Notes: generated by a model not told the origin, from the sequence alone. A stretch of DNA of 64,000 nucleotides from Micromonospora lupini (GCF_026342015.1 NZ_JAPENL010000003.1:372001-436000), one strand, 5' to 3'; counted from the first letter of the stretch, positions 50,714-59,737 are shown. Numbers and translations are program-made.

Positions 50714-50793
50714 AAGATCCGCGCAATTTCGGGGAAAGTGCTGCTTGCGGCACGCCGGAAGCAGCAACTTCCCCGAAGTTGTGTGGTTCTTGG
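50712..50793. repeat. Long imperfect hairpin repeat (35-bp arms)
   Basis: Arms 50712-50746 and 50759-50793 match at 29 of 35 positions around a 12-nt loop. Contains CAATTTCGGGG and AAGCAGCAACTTCCCCGAAG. Its left end, AAGATCCGCGCAA, resembles the repeat at 2140. Probably a REP/MITE-like dispersed palindrome; it forms the boundary of the TrmH relic. Confidence 0.7.
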
Positions 50794-50870
50794 GGCCGGA
50801 CGCGCAGGGCGCCCCCCGGACACCCGGGGCGCGCCCGGGGACGGCGCGGTACCCCGAGGTGGGTAGGGGT

Positions 50871-51037
50871 TAGGGCCTGTTTCATAAGGGCGGTCGAGCC
50901 GAGGCGGAGTCCGGGCGGCGATCCGGCAAGGCGCGGTTTCGTTCGGATACCGGTGTTGTATCCGGACGAAACCGCAACGCCGCCGGTCGTCGTCCGGGCC
51001 CGCCGCAGGCCGACCAGTCCTTATGAAACAGGCCCTA
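50871..51037. mobile_element. MITE-like element with 17-bp perfect terminal inverted repeats and TA target duplication
   Basis: GGGCCTGTTTCATAAGG (50873) and its exact complement (ending 51035) bound a 163-bp element flanked by TA on both sides. The interior is palindromic too: GCGGTTTCG...GGATAC at 50933-50950 pairs with 50958-50975 with one mismatch. No coding capacity; such elements are moved in trans by a transposase with the same ends (IS630- or IS5-like, given the TA duplication). The right TA forms the first two bases of the parC stop codon TAG, the G coming from the element. Confidence 0.8.
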
Positions 51038-53518
51038 GTCGCGTTCGATCAGGTGGCCTACCACAGTGGGGCCGAGCATCACGGCGAAGCCGCTGCCGTC
51101 GCGCCGGGGATCGGCCGCAGGCAGCTCCACCGGCTCGCCGGTGCCTGTCGCGCCGACCGGGCGCGGCCCCACCCAGGCCACGGCCACGTCGGTCTCGTCC
51201 TTGAGGAAACGGTGCGCGCGGACGCCGCCGGTCGCCCGGCCCTTCGCGGGGTACGCCTTGAACGGCGTCACCTTGACCGTCGCCCCGGTGGACGTGACCA
51301 CCATCGGCTCACCGTGCCCCGCATCGTCGGTGCGTACCGCGCCGAAGAACACCACCCGAGCCCCGGCCGGCAGGTTGATGCCGGCCATGCCACCGCCCTT
51401 GAGGCCCTGCGGGCGCACCAACCCGGCGGCGAAACGCAACAGCGACGCCTCCGAGGTGACGAAGGTGAGCATCTCCTCGCCGTCGGTCAGCCAGGTCGCC
51501 CCGACCACCTCGTCACCGTCGCGCAGACCGATCACGTCGAACTCGTCGGACCGCACCGGCCACTCCGGCGCGCACACCTTCACCACACCCTGCCGGGTGC
51601 CCAGCGCCAGCCCGGGCGAGGAGTCCGCCGCACCGCCGAGCGGCGCCAGACCGACAACTGTCTCCCCCGCCTCCAGCGGCACCAGCTCGGCGGCGGACAT
51701 GCCACCACGCAGCGACACCGTGCCTGCCTGCTCGGGCAGCACCGGCAGCGGCAGGACGTCGATCTTGAAGGCGCGACCCGCGCTGGTGACCAGCAGCACC
51801 CGACCACGGGCGGTGGAGTGCACGATCGCGCGTACCGTGTCGTGCTTGACCCGGCCGTTGCGCCGGCGCCCCTCGGCGCTCTCCTCCGACTCGGCCGCGG
51901 TGCGGGCGACGAGCCCGGTCGCGGAGAGGATGACCTGGCACGGATCGTCCGCGACCTCCAGCGGGCCGGCCGGCACGGATGCCGCGAGCACCTCCTTGAG
52001 GTCGCCGTCGACAAGGGTCGTCCGCCGTTCGCTGCCGAACTGCTTGACCACGGCCGCCAGCTCGTCGGAGACCAGCTTCTTGAGCACCCGCTCGTCGTCG
52101 AGGATCGTGGACAACTCGGTGATCTCGCCGCGCAGTCGCTCCTGCTCGGCCTCCAGCTCGATCCGGTCGTACTTGGTCAACCGACGCAGCGGAGTGTCCA
52201 GGATGTAGGTGGCCTGGATGTCGGAGAGGCCGAACTGGCTCATCAGCCCGTCCTTGGCCGCCTGCGCGTCGTCGCTGCCCCTGATCAGGCGCACCACCCG
52301 GTCGATGTCCAGCAGGGCGATCAGCAGGCCATCGACCAGGTGCAGTCGCTCCTGACGCTTACGGCGGCGGTACGCGCTGCGCCGGGTGACCACCTCGTAC
52401 CGGTGGGCCAGGAAGACCTCCAGCAGCGCCTTCAACCCGAGGGTACGGGGCTGCCCGTCGACGAGCACGAGGTTGTTGACGCCGAACGACTGCTCCAACG
52501 GGGTCAACCGGTAGAGGTCGGCGAGCAGCGCCTGCGGGTTGACCCCCACCTTGCACTCGACGACCAGCCGGGTGCCGCTCTCCCGGTCGGTGAGGTCCTT
52601 GACGTCCGCGATGCCGGTCAGCCGCTTGGTCTTGGTGACCTCGTTGGTGATCGCCGCGATGACCTTCTCCGCGCCGACACCGTAGGGCAACTCGACAACT
52701 GTGATCGCCTGGCGGCCCCGGCTGCCCTCGATCGGGCCGATCTCCACCTTGCCGCGCATGCGCACGACGCCGCGCCCCGTCTCGTACGCGCGGCGCACCT
52801 CGTCCAGACCGAGCAGCACGCCGCCGGTGGGCAGGTCGGGGCCGGGGACGAACTCCATGAGCCGGTCCAGAGTGGCGTCCGGGTGGTTGATCAGCCAACG
52901 GGCCGCGGAGACGACCTCGGCGAGGTTGTGCGGGATCATGTTGGTGGCCATCCCGACCGCGATCCCGGACGCGCCGTTGACAAGCAGGTTAGGGAAGGCC
53001 GCCGGCAGCACTGTCGGCTGGGTCAGTGAGCCGTCGTAGTTGGGCTCGACGTCGACGGTGTCCTCGCCCAGCTCACCGACGAGCAGCATGGCCTCGCGCG
53101 ACATCCGCGCTTCGGTGTAGCGCGAGGCTGCCGGACCATCGTCGGGGCTGCCGAAGTTTCCATGCCCGTCGATGAGCGGCACGTTGAGCGAGAAGTCCTG
53201 CGCGAGGCGGACCATCGCGTCGTAGATCGCCGTGTCGCCGTGCGGATGGTACTTACCCATGGTGTCGCCGACAATTCGGGCAGACTTCACGTGCCCACGG
53301 TCAGGCCGGTAGCCCTGCTCGTACATGGACCAGAGGATGCGGCGGTGCACGGGCTTGAGGCCGTCGCGGGCGTCGGGCAGCGCGCGGGAGTGGATGACCG
53401 AGAACGCGTACTCCAGGTAGGAGTCGGAGACCTCGGTGACCAGCGGGTTGTCGAAGACCCGCGCGCCGGCCTGGTCGAACGAGGAGAGGTCGACCTTGTT
53501 TTCCTTGCGGCGTGCCAT
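51035..53518 (-). CDS. parC: DNA topoisomerase IV subunit A / second gyrase A-like subunit
   Basis: 827 residues. The breakage-reunion domain has LPDARDGLKPVHRRIL, YHPHGDTAIYDAMVRLAQ and the catalytic Y134 in AASRYTEARM; the C-terminal half is the beta-pinwheel. The quinolone-pocket positions are T96 and D100 (GDTAIYD). It lacks an obvious GyrA box (QRRGGKG type) in the pinwheel, which favours a ParC/decatenase role. 32 bp downstream of parE, so an operon. The last codons and the TAG stop adjoin a MITE: TA is the target site, G belongs to the element. Replaces the true gyrA, which should be near oriC elsewhere. Confidence 0.93.
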   Translation of the reverse strand: MARRKENKVDLSSFDQAGARVFDNPLVTEVSDSYLEYAFSVIHSRALPDARDGLKPVHRRILWSMYEQGYRPDRGHVKSARIVGDTMGKYHPHGDTAIYDAMVRLAQDFSLNVPLIDGHGNFGSPDDGPAASRYTEARMSREAMLLVGELGEDTVDVEPNYDGSLTQPTVLPAAFPNLLVNGASGIAVGMATNMIPHNLAEVVSAARWLINHPDATLDRLMEFVPGPDLPTGGVLLGLDEVRRAYETGRGVVRMRGKVEIGPIEGSRGRQAITVVELPYGVGAEKVIAAITNEVTKTKRLTGIADVKDLTDRESGTRLVVECKVGVNPQALLADLYRLTPLEQSFGVNNLVLVDGQPRTLGLKALLEVFLAHRYEVVTRRSAYRRRKRQERLHLVDGLLIALLDIDRVVRLIRGSDDAQAAKDGLMSQFGLSDIQATYILDTPLRRLTKYDRIELEAEQERLRGEITELSTILDDERVLKKLVSDELAAVVKQFGSERRTTLVDGDLKEVLAASVPAGPLEVADDPCQVILSATGLVARTAAESEESAEGRRRNGRVKHDTVRAIVHSTARGRVLLVTSAGRAFKIDVLPLPVLPEQAGTVSLRGGMSAAELVPLEAGETVVGLAPLGGAADSSPGLALGTRQGVVKVCAPEWPVRSDEFDVIGLRDGDEVVGATWLTDGEEMLTFVTSEASLLRFAAGLVRPQGLKGGGMAGINLPAGARVVFFGAVRTDDAGHGEPMVVTSTGATVKVTPFKAYPAKGRATGGVRAHRFLKDETDVAVAWVGPRPVGATGTGEPVELPAADPRRDGSGFAVMLGPTVVGHLIERD

Positions 53519-53550
53519 GACTCAGCTTTCCCCTTGAACGGCAGCGGTGC

Positions 53551-55608
53551 TCATGCGTCGATCGCATCCCGGTCGACCCGGTCCGCGGAGTCGATGAGCC
53601 AGTTGCGGCGCGGCTCGACCTTCTCGCCCATCAGCAGTTCGAGGATGCGCTCGGCGGCGTCGACGTCCTCGATGGTGATGCGGCGGACGGCGCGGGTGGC
53701 GGGGTTCATCGTGGTGTCCCACAGCTCGTCGGCGTCCATCTCACCGAGGCCCTTGAAGCGCGGAATGGGCGTGACGATCTGCTTGCCGGCCTTCTCCAGC
53801 TTGCGGACCGTCGCCTCCATCTCGGCCTGGGTGTAGGTGTAGACGGTCTGCGGGTTGCGCCCCCTGGTGGTGATCTTGTGCAGGGGTGGCATGGCGGCGT
53901 AGAGCCGACCAGCCTCGATCAACGGCCGCATGTACCTGGCGAAGAGGGTGATAAGCAGCGTACGGATGTGGGCGCCGTCCACATCGGCGTCGGCCATGAT
54001 CAGCACGCGGCCGTAGCGCAGCGCCGCGAGGTCGAACGTCCGCCCCGAGCCGGCCCCGAGCACCTGGACGATTGCCGCGCACTCGGCATTGTCCAGAACC
54101 TGCTGGAGGTTGGCCTTCTGCACGTTGAGGATCTTGCCTCGGATCGGCAAGAGCGCCTGATATTCGGACGACCGTGCCATTCTGCTCGTCCCGAGGGCGC
54201 TGTCGCCCTCCACGATGAACAGCTCGCTGCGGTCGATGCCTGTCGCCCGGCAGTCGACGAGCTTCGGCGGCATGGACGCGCCCTCCAGGGCGGTCTTGCG
54301 CCGGGCAGCGTCCTTCTGCTGCTTCTGGGTGAGCCGCACCCGGGCCGCGTCGACGATCTTCTGCAGGACGACGCGCGCCTCGGCCTTGGTGCGCCGGTCG
54401 TCCAGCCAGGCCTTGACGTGCGCGTCGACAAGGGTCTGGATGACCTTGGTGATGCCTGTGGTGGACAGCTCGTCCTTGGTCTGCGAGGTGAACTGCGGCT
54501 CGGGGATCCGCACGTGCACCACGGCTGTCATCCCCTCCAGGACGTCGTCCAGGGTGGGCGGCTCCTCCTTGGCCTTGAGCAGGCCGCGGGTGTTGCGGAC
54601 GGCGTCGGCGAGGGTGCGGACGAGGGCCCGCTCGAAGCCCTTGCGGTGGGTGCCGCCGTGCGCGTTGCGGATGGTGTTGGTGAAGCACTCGACGGTGCGC
54701 TCGTAGCCGGTGCCCCACCGGAACGCCACCTCGACCTCGGCGCGGCGCTGCACGTTCGACTGCATGACGCCGTTGGCGTCGGCGGCGTTCTCCCGGTACG
54801 TCCCCTCGCCGTTGACCAGCAGCATGCCGGAGACCGGCCGGTCGCCCGCCGGCGCGAGGAACTCGACCATGTCGCTGAGCCCGTCGGGGTAGTGGAACCG
54901 CTCCTCGGCGGGGGCCTCGCCGGTCAGGTCGCGCAGCAGGTAGGTCACGCCGGGGACCAGGAACGCGGTGTTGCGCAGCTTCATCCGGACGGCGTCGACG
55001 TCGAGCGCCGCGCCGGTCTCGAAGTAGCGGGCGTCGTGCCACCAGCGGATCGAGGTGCCGGTGCGCTGGCCGCGCTTCATCGCGCCGATCACCTGGAGGC
55101 CGGGGCCGGCGGTGAAGGGCGCTTCCGGCCCGTCGCCGTCGAAGATCCCCGGGACGCCGTGCCGGAACGACATGGCGTGCACCTTGCCGGCCCGGCGGAC
55201 GGTCACGTCGAAGCGGCGGGACAGCGCGTTGACCGCCGAGGCGCCGACGCCGTGCAGGCCGCCGGAGGTCTTGTAGCCGGAGCCGCCGAACTTGCCGCCG
55301 GCGTGCAGCCGGGTCAGCACCAGCTCGACGCCGGAGATGCCGGACTTGGCGTGCACGTCGGTGGGGATGCCGCGGCCGTCGTCGTCGACCTGGACAGAGC
55401 CGTCGGCGTGCAGGATCACCTCGACTGTGGTGGCGTGACCGGCGACACCCTCGTCGGTGGAGTTGTCGAGGATCTCGTTGACGAGGTGACCCACGCCACG
55501 GCTGTCGGTGGAACCGATGTACATGCCGGGCCGCTTGCGGACGGCGTCCAGCCCCTCAAGGTGGGTGAGGTCATCGGCCCCGTACAGGGTGTCAGGCTCT
55601 GCGGTCAA
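53551..55608 (-). CDS. parE: DNA topoisomerase IV subunit B / second gyrase B-like subunit
   Basis: 685 residues with the GHKL ATPase site (E45 and N49 in HLVNEILDNSTDE, DDDGRGIP), GGKFGGSGYKTSGGLHGVGAS, the transducer domain, and the TOPRIM domain with LFIVEGDSALG and IMADADVDGAHIRTLL. PRFKGLGEMDADELW is the typical tail. The start is TTG 55608 with GGGGAG 9 bp upstream; no ATG or GTG in frame precedes the conserved LEGLDAVRKRPGMYIG. Works with parC to decatenate chromosomes. Confidence 0.93.
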   Translation of the reverse strand: MTAEPDTLYGADDLTHLEGLDAVRKRPGMYIGSTDSRGVGHLVNEILDNSTDEGVAGHATTVEVILHADGSVQVDDDGRGIPTDVHAKSGISGVELVLTRLHAGGKFGGSGYKTSGGLHGVGASAVNALSRRFDVTVRRAGKVHAMSFRHGVPGIFDGDGPEAPFTAGPGLQVIGAMKRGQRTGTSIRWWHDARYFETGAALDVDAVRMKLRNTAFLVPGVTYLLRDLTGEAPAEERFHYPDGLSDMVEFLAPAGDRPVSGMLLVNGEGTYRENAADANGVMQSNVQRRAEVEVAFRWGTGYERTVECFTNTIRNAHGGTHRKGFERALVRTLADAVRNTRGLLKAKEEPPTLDDVLEGMTAVVHVRIPEPQFTSQTKDELSTTGITKVIQTLVDAHVKAWLDDRRTKAEARVVLQKIVDAARVRLTQKQQKDAARRKTALEGASMPPKLVDCRATGIDRSELFIVEGDSALGTSRMARSSEYQALLPIRGKILNVQKANLQQVLDNAECAAIVQVLGAGSGRTFDLAALRYGRVLIMADADVDGAHIRTLLITLFARYMRPLIEAGRLYAAMPPLHKITTRGRNPQTVYTYTQAEMEATVRKLEKAGKQIVTPIPRFKGLGEMDADELWDTTMNPATRAVRRITIEDVDAAERILELLMGEKVEPRRNWLIDSADRVDRDAIDA

Positions 55609-55962
55609 CTGGTCGTACTCCCCGGTCTCGGCGGTGTGCTGCCCGTCACCGGCGATGTCAGCCGGCGTGGCGCGCCGCAGCGAGCCTAGCCCGAGGCTGA
55701 GACAACTCCCGGAGGACCTACGCGACCCGCCGCGCCCGCGCCGCCGGACGTGAGAAACCGAACAACCGAACCGGGGTCTGCACGCGGCCGGCGCGGCCGT
55801 GCTCCGGCGTCGTTAACAGCCCTGACCGACCGACAGCCCCGCGCACCAGGGGTGCGTGTCTTTCATCGAACGATTCTGTTACGGGCCATTGACGCCCGTT
55901 GCACAGGGGTGATCTGATCGCGCTCTCAGAGAATCTTTCATCTTTCGATGGTTGGGAGCCCC
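55609..55962. promoter_or_regulatory. Divergent intergenic region with a candidate promoter for the SGNH hydrolase
   Basis: No gene is seen in these 354 bp. TTGACG at 55889 and TCTGAT at 55913 are spaced 18 bp and face the SGNH hydrolase. TCTTTCATC occurs twice, near 55858 and 55934, a possible direct-repeat operator. One GTTAAC lies at 55813. Confidence 0.35.
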
Positions 55963-57219
55963 ATGCCCAGGTTCCGGCGTACCGCGCTCGCCGCGGCACT
56001 CACGATCGTCACGGCAGCCCTGTCGACCGCCGTCGCGCTGCCCGCCCCCGCGACCGCCGCGCTGCCCACCGCCGCAGTGGCGCTCGGCGACAGCTTCATC
56101 AGCGGCGAGGGCGCGGGGGCGTACACCCCGGTGGTCGACGCCAACGGGGTCAGCCAGGGCTTCCCCGGCTGGTCGGCGCCGAACAACAACGCGTACTTCT
56201 GCCACCGGTCGGCGAACGCCTCGCTCAACCAGGCGGACCTGCCGGGCATCCAGAACCGGTTCAACCTGGCCTGCTCCGGCGGCCAGCCGCGCGACATCGC
56301 CACCGCCTCGGCAGCACGGGAGAAGGGCCGTACGGTGACCGCCCAGCTCGACCAGCTGCGCGCCGTCGCGCAGACCCAGGACATCGACCTGGTGCTGATC
56401 GGCCTGGGTTCCAACAACAGCTCGTTCACCTTCGGCAGCGTGGCGGAGAAGTGCGCCAACCGGTTCATCGCCGACGCCTGGACGGGCTGGTGGGAGTTCT
56501 GGGCGTACCTGAACGGGCCGGTGGAGCAGAAGCCGTGCAGTGACGCCGACCTGGCCACCGCCGCACAGATCAGCGACGCGACCGCGGAGACCACGGTCGC
56601 CGTACGCCAGATCCTGACCACCCTCGACCAGGTGGACGCGGACGGCCAGCACCGGGTGGTGTTCCAGGACTACACCAACCCGCTGCCGCTTGACCTGAAC
56701 CCGGCGTACTACGAGGAGGACGGCCGGGACGACACCCGGGACAAGTTCCGTGACCTCGGCGCCGAGCGGTACGCGGCCGGCTGCCCGATCCACCGGGCCA
56801 GCCTCGCCCCCGGGCACCGCTTCTCGCAGGGCCTGGGCGGCATCGTGAAGTCCACCCGGGACACCCTGGCCGCCGAGTTCCCCGCCGACGACCTCGTCTA
56901 CCTCAACGTGCAGCGGGCCTTCGACGGCGCGCGGCTGTGCGAGTCGACGTCCAGCCCGACCGGCGCGCTGGCCACGCCAATCCGGCTGCAGGACGGCGCG
57001 ACCGGCACCTTCGTGACCAGCCTCGCCGGCAAGGACAAGATCGCCATTCAGCGGATCGCCAACACCTGCGTCAGCTACTTCCAGACCTGCCAGGAGTCGT
57101 GGCACCCGAACGCCACCGGGCACCAGGTGCTCGGCAGGTGCCTCGCCGGCGCCGCCGTCACCGCCTCCCGCGCCGTGTCGTGTGTCCGCGCCGGCGACGG
57201 GACGATCTCCGTCTCCTGA
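55963..57219 (+). CDS. Secreted SGNH/GDSL-type hydrolase (lipase/esterase)
   Basis: 418 residues from ATG 55963, with GGGAG just upstream; an ATG 15 bp earlier lacks a ribosome binding site. A Sec/Tat-like signal peptide (RFRRTALAAALTIVTAAL) is cleaved near ATA-ALP at about 32. Block I VALGDSFISGEGAG gives nucleophile S44; LIGLGSNNSSF is block III; SWHPNATGHQ supplies the catalytic His near the end. Several Cys pairs imply disulfides outside the cell. Broad-specificity lipase or esterase. Ends with a strong terminator. Confidence 0.9.
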   Translation: MPRFRRTALAAALTIVTAALSTAVALPAPATAALPTAAVALGDSFISGEGAGAYTPVVDANGVSQGFPGWSAPNNNAYFCHRSANASLNQADLPGIQNRFNLACSGGQPRDIATASAAREKGRTVTAQLDQLRAVAQTQDIDLVLIGLGSNNSSFTFGSVAEKCANRFIADAWTGWWEFWAYLNGPVEQKPCSDADLATAAQISDATAETTVAVRQILTTLDQVDADGQHRVVFQDYTNPLPLDLNPAYYEEDGRDDTRDKFRDLGAERYAAGCPIHRASLAPGHRFSQGLGGIVKSTRDTLAAEFPADDLVYLNVQRAFDGARLCESTSSPTGALATPIRLQDGATGTFVTSLAGKDKIAIQRIANTCVSYFQTCQESWHPNATGHQVLGRCLAGAAVTASRAVSCVRAGDGTISVS

Positions 57220-57233
57220 CCGGTAGCGCCACC

Positions 57234-57262
57234 GGAGGCCCCGCCACCCCGGCGGGGCCTCC
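57234..57262 (+). terminator. Perfect 12-bp stem terminator
   Basis: Arms 57234-57245 and 57251-57262 with a 5-nt loop, 14 bp after the SGNH hydrolase stop. Confidence 0.85.
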
Positions 57263-57298
57263 GTCACGTCCGGGCCGCCTCGGCTACCCCTCGGTACG

Positions 57299-57304
57299 TA
57301 GGCT
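57299..57304 (+). promoter_or_regulatory. -10 element TAGGCT, leaderless start
   Basis: TAGGCT ends 6 nt before GTG 57311 of the hydrolase gene with no ribosome binding site between. Confidence 0.45.
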
Positions 57305-57310
57305 GGGCCG

Positions 57311-58174
57311 GTGAACGGGGACCCGGAGTACACGCAGGAGTTCGTCGACGTCGACGGCGCTCGCCTCGGCGTGCAGGTCTATCCCGAGCCGGCCGGGCCG
57401 CCCGGCGCTCCCGTGGTGGTGATCTGGCCCGCGATGGGCGTCCGCGCCCGCTACTACCGGCCGTTCGCCGCGGCGCTGCGTGCGGCCGGCCTGGCCGTGG
57501 TCGTCGCGGACCTGCGGGGCACCGGAGCGAGCACGCCCGCACCGAGCCGCGCCGACCGGCACGGCTACGCCGAGCTGGCCAGCGACATCGGCGCAGTCCT
57601 GGCGGCGCTCAAGTCGCGACTGGACGGGCGTACCCGGGTGCTGCTCGGCCACTCCCTCGGCGGGCAGGCAGCGTTGCTGCACCTCGCCCGCCACGGCCGC
57701 GACACCGTGGACGCTCTGGCGCTGATCGCGGTGGGCATCCCCTACTGGCGCACCTATCCGGGTCCCCGAGGGCTCGGCGTGCTGCCGTACACCCAGGGCA
57801 TCGCCGCCACCGCGGCGCTGCTCGGCGTCTGGCCGGGCTGGGGCTTCGGCGGCCGGCAGGCGCGCGGGGTCGTCCGCGACTGGGCACACACCGCGCGTAC
57901 CGGCCGCTTTCCGCGGCTCGACGGCACGGACACCGAAGCGGCGGTACGCGCGGTGCGCACACCGGTGCTGGCGATCAGCGTGGACGACGACCAGTACACC
58001 CCGCACGAGACAATGGATCACCTCTGCGCGAAGCTCACCGCGGCCCCGGTGACCCGCGAGCGCTACACGGTGGTGGAGGCCGGGGCGCCGCTGGACCATT
58101 TCACGTGGGTCCGCGCCGGCGCGCCGCTGGCCGGGCGGATCGCCCGTTTCGCCGCCGACCTGCCGCCCCGCTGA
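57311..58174 (+). CDS. Alpha/beta hydrolase
   Basis: 287 residues. VVVIWPAMGVRARYYRPF is the oxyanion region, ADLRGTGAS the next conserved turn, LLGHSLGGQAAL the nucleophile elbow (S115), and SVDDDQYTPHETMDHL with DHFTWVR near the end supplies acid and His. It resembles the YheT/YcjY-like group of bacterial alpha/beta hydrolases. Cytoplasmic by sequence. Starts with GTG at 57311, probably leaderless. Substrate unknown. Confidence 0.9.
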   Translation: MNGDPEYTQEFVDVDGARLGVQVYPEPAGPPGAPVVVIWPAMGVRARYYRPFAAALRAAGLAVVVADLRGTGASTPAPSRADRHGYAELASDIGAVLAALKSRLDGRTRVLLGHSLGGQAALLHLARHGRDTVDALALIAVGIPYWRTYPGPRGLGVLPYTQGIAATAALLGVWPGWGFGGRQARGVVRDWAHTARTGRFPRLDGTDTEAAVRAVRTPVLAISVDDDQYTPHETMDHLCAKLTAAPVTRERYTVVEAGAPLDHFTWVRAGAPLAGRIARFAADLPPR

Positions 58175-58205
58175 GCCGTACCGGGTGCTCGGGGCGGCGC
58201 CCGAC

Positions 58206-58376
58206 TCACTCCTCCTGGTCCAGCGGCACCAGCTCGTCGTCGCGTTCCACCTGGATCTGCGCGTGATCCTTGCGCGGCGCGACCTCCGCGGTGTTCCGGT
58301 GCGGATCGTTGTCCGGGTGCATGAGCACCGCATCGGTCTTGGGGGTCTTCTCGCGGACCTCGTCCGGCTGCGACAT
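58206..58376 (-). CDS. Small hydrophilic hypothetical protein
   Basis: 56 residues, MSQPDEVREKTPKTDAVLMH at the start and ending LVPLDQEE, highly charged and without hydrophobic core, so probably disordered. ATG 58376 with GAGAGGGGA upstream. A long open frame extends further upstream but is antisense to the next gene and is ignored. No family recognised. Confidence 0.6.
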   Translation of the reverse strand: MSQPDEVREKTPKTDAVLMHPDNDPHRNTAEVAPRKDHAQIQVERDDELVPLDQEE

Positions 58377-58571
58377 GTCGTTCCCCTCTCCGTAAGCGTC
58401 GGGGGGATCTACCCGCCACCGCGCCGACGACTCCTCCCGGCGGGGAAAGCGGACCTCGACGCGCGAATGTCCCGGTCGTGGCGGTGCGGCGGGGATCGGC
58501 CGGCGGGCGACGGGGTTAGCCGCTCGGGCGGCGGGTAAGCCGCGTCGCCCGACACGGCGGAAGGGGATCAC

Positions 58572-59198
58572 ATGTCCGAACGACACACCGCACTGCGCTC
58601 GATGCACGATCTGGGTCTGGCGGCCTGGTTCGGCGGCTCCCTCATGGGTGCCTTCGGCGTCAACGGCGCAGCGGCGAAAATCAACGACTCCACCCAGCGG
58701 CTGCCCGTCGCCTCGGCCGGATGGTCGAGGTGGACCCCGGTCAACGCGGCGGCGATCGGCGCGCACCTGGCCGGGGCGGTCGGCGAACTGGTCACGGAGA
58801 GTCCTCGGGTGGCGGCCCAGCGCGGAGTGGGCCGGGCCAGCGCCCTCAAGACGGCGCTGACGATCGGCGCGCTCGCGGTCACCGGCTACAGCCGGTTGGT
58901 CGGCATGCGGTTGGAGAAGGCAGGCGGCCCGCCGGTGAACGGCGCCACCGAGCCCAACCACCAGACGCCGGCGAGCGTCGCCTCCTCGCAGCGGCAGATG
59001 AAGCTGCTCCAGTGGGCGATTCCGGCGTTGACCGGATCGCTCGTCGTGGTCACCGCGTACATGGGTGAGCAGCAGAAGCCCGGGCAGGTGCTGCGCGGGA
59101 TCCTCAGCCGCACCGGCGGGATGCGCAACGCCCCGATGGGCATCGCCAAGATGGGCATGGGCGTCGGCAAGCGGCAGATGGCCATGGCCGGACGTTGA
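58572..59198 (+). CDS. Membrane-associated hypothetical protein
   Basis: 208 residues from ATG 58572 (GGAAGGGG upstream). Several moderately hydrophobic segments, including LGLAAWFGGSLMGAFGV, AAAIGAHLAGAVGELV, ALTIGALAVTGYSRLVG and WAIPALTGSLVVVTAYM, suggest an integral membrane protein; the C-terminus is Gly/Met-rich (MGIAKMGMGVGKRQMAMAG). A conserved uncharacterised family in actinobacteria as far as I can judge. Divergent from the small charged protein gene. Confidence 0.75.
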   Translation: MSERHTALRSMHDLGLAAWFGGSLMGAFGVNGAAAKINDSTQRLPVASAGWSRWTPVNAAAIGAHLAGAVGELVTESPRVAAQRGVGRASALKTALTIGALAVTGYSRLVGMRLEKAGGPPVNGATEPNHQTPASVASSQRQMKLLQWAIPALTGSLVVVTAYMGEQQKPGQVLRGILSRTGGMRNAPMGIAKMGMGVGKRQMAMAGR

Positions 59199-59354
59199 GC
59201 GTCGGGCCGGCCGGCGTCCCGCCGGACCGTCGACGACGGGGCACCGGCCGGCCCTGCGCGCCCGCCACGCCGCACGGCGTTCCGAGCGGGCAGGACCGGC
59301 CCGGTGACGGGCAATCCGTCCGTCGGTAGCGGCGGACCGACGAGCGAGGTGGCC

Positions 59355-59729
59355 ATGACGGCACACGAGGGACGCGCCAGTGGCGGCGGTGACCGGCCGG
59401 AACCGGAGGCGGTCAACCCGTGGGGCACCGGCGACGGTTTCGACGCCGACGCGCCCTGGGGCGCCGACGACGACTCGCCGATGGACGAGGGCAGCGAGGA
59501 GACGGCGGTGCCCGAGGGGCGGCGCGGTGAACGACGCGCGGGCGCTCCGTCCGGCCGCAGCGGTCCGGCCGGTCGACACGGCTTCGGCTCGGTCGAGCCC
59601 ACCCGCACCACGATGGCCGGGCCTGGCGCGCCACCGGACCCGGCGCCCAGCGGTCGGAGCTTCCCCGACGACGCGGACGTCAACGAGTCGACCCAGGACG
59701 CGCTGCGCAGCCGGGGTCGACGCTCCTGA
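59355..59729 (+). CDS. Disordered hypothetical protein
   Basis: 124 residues from ATG 59355 (GAGG 5-6 bp upstream); a GTG at 59304 is an alternative start. Asp/Glu-rich N-terminal half with NPWGTGDGFDADAPWG, then Gly/Pro/Arg-rich sequence, ending NESTQDALRSRGRRS. No membrane segment or domain. The composition shows codon bias like real genes, which is the main support. Confidence 0.5.
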   Translation: MTAHEGRASGGGDRPEPEAVNPWGTGDGFDADAPWGADDDSPMDEGSEETAVPEGRRGERRAGAPSGRSGPAGRHGFGSVEPTRTTMAGPGAPPDPAPSGRSFPDDADVNESTQDALRSRGRRS

Positions 59730-59737
59730 TCAGCCGC

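Noticed and set aside
51035..55608. Calling the pair gyrA/gyrB
   Set aside because: No obvious GyrA box was seen and no dnaA/recF/oriC context is present; a second, ParC/ParE-like pair fits better, though the biochemical class cannot be proven by eye.
58377..59579. N-terminal extension of the 56-residue minus-strand protein
   Set aside because: The extension is antisense to a membrane protein gene with a good start, and the ribosome binding site supports ATG 58376.
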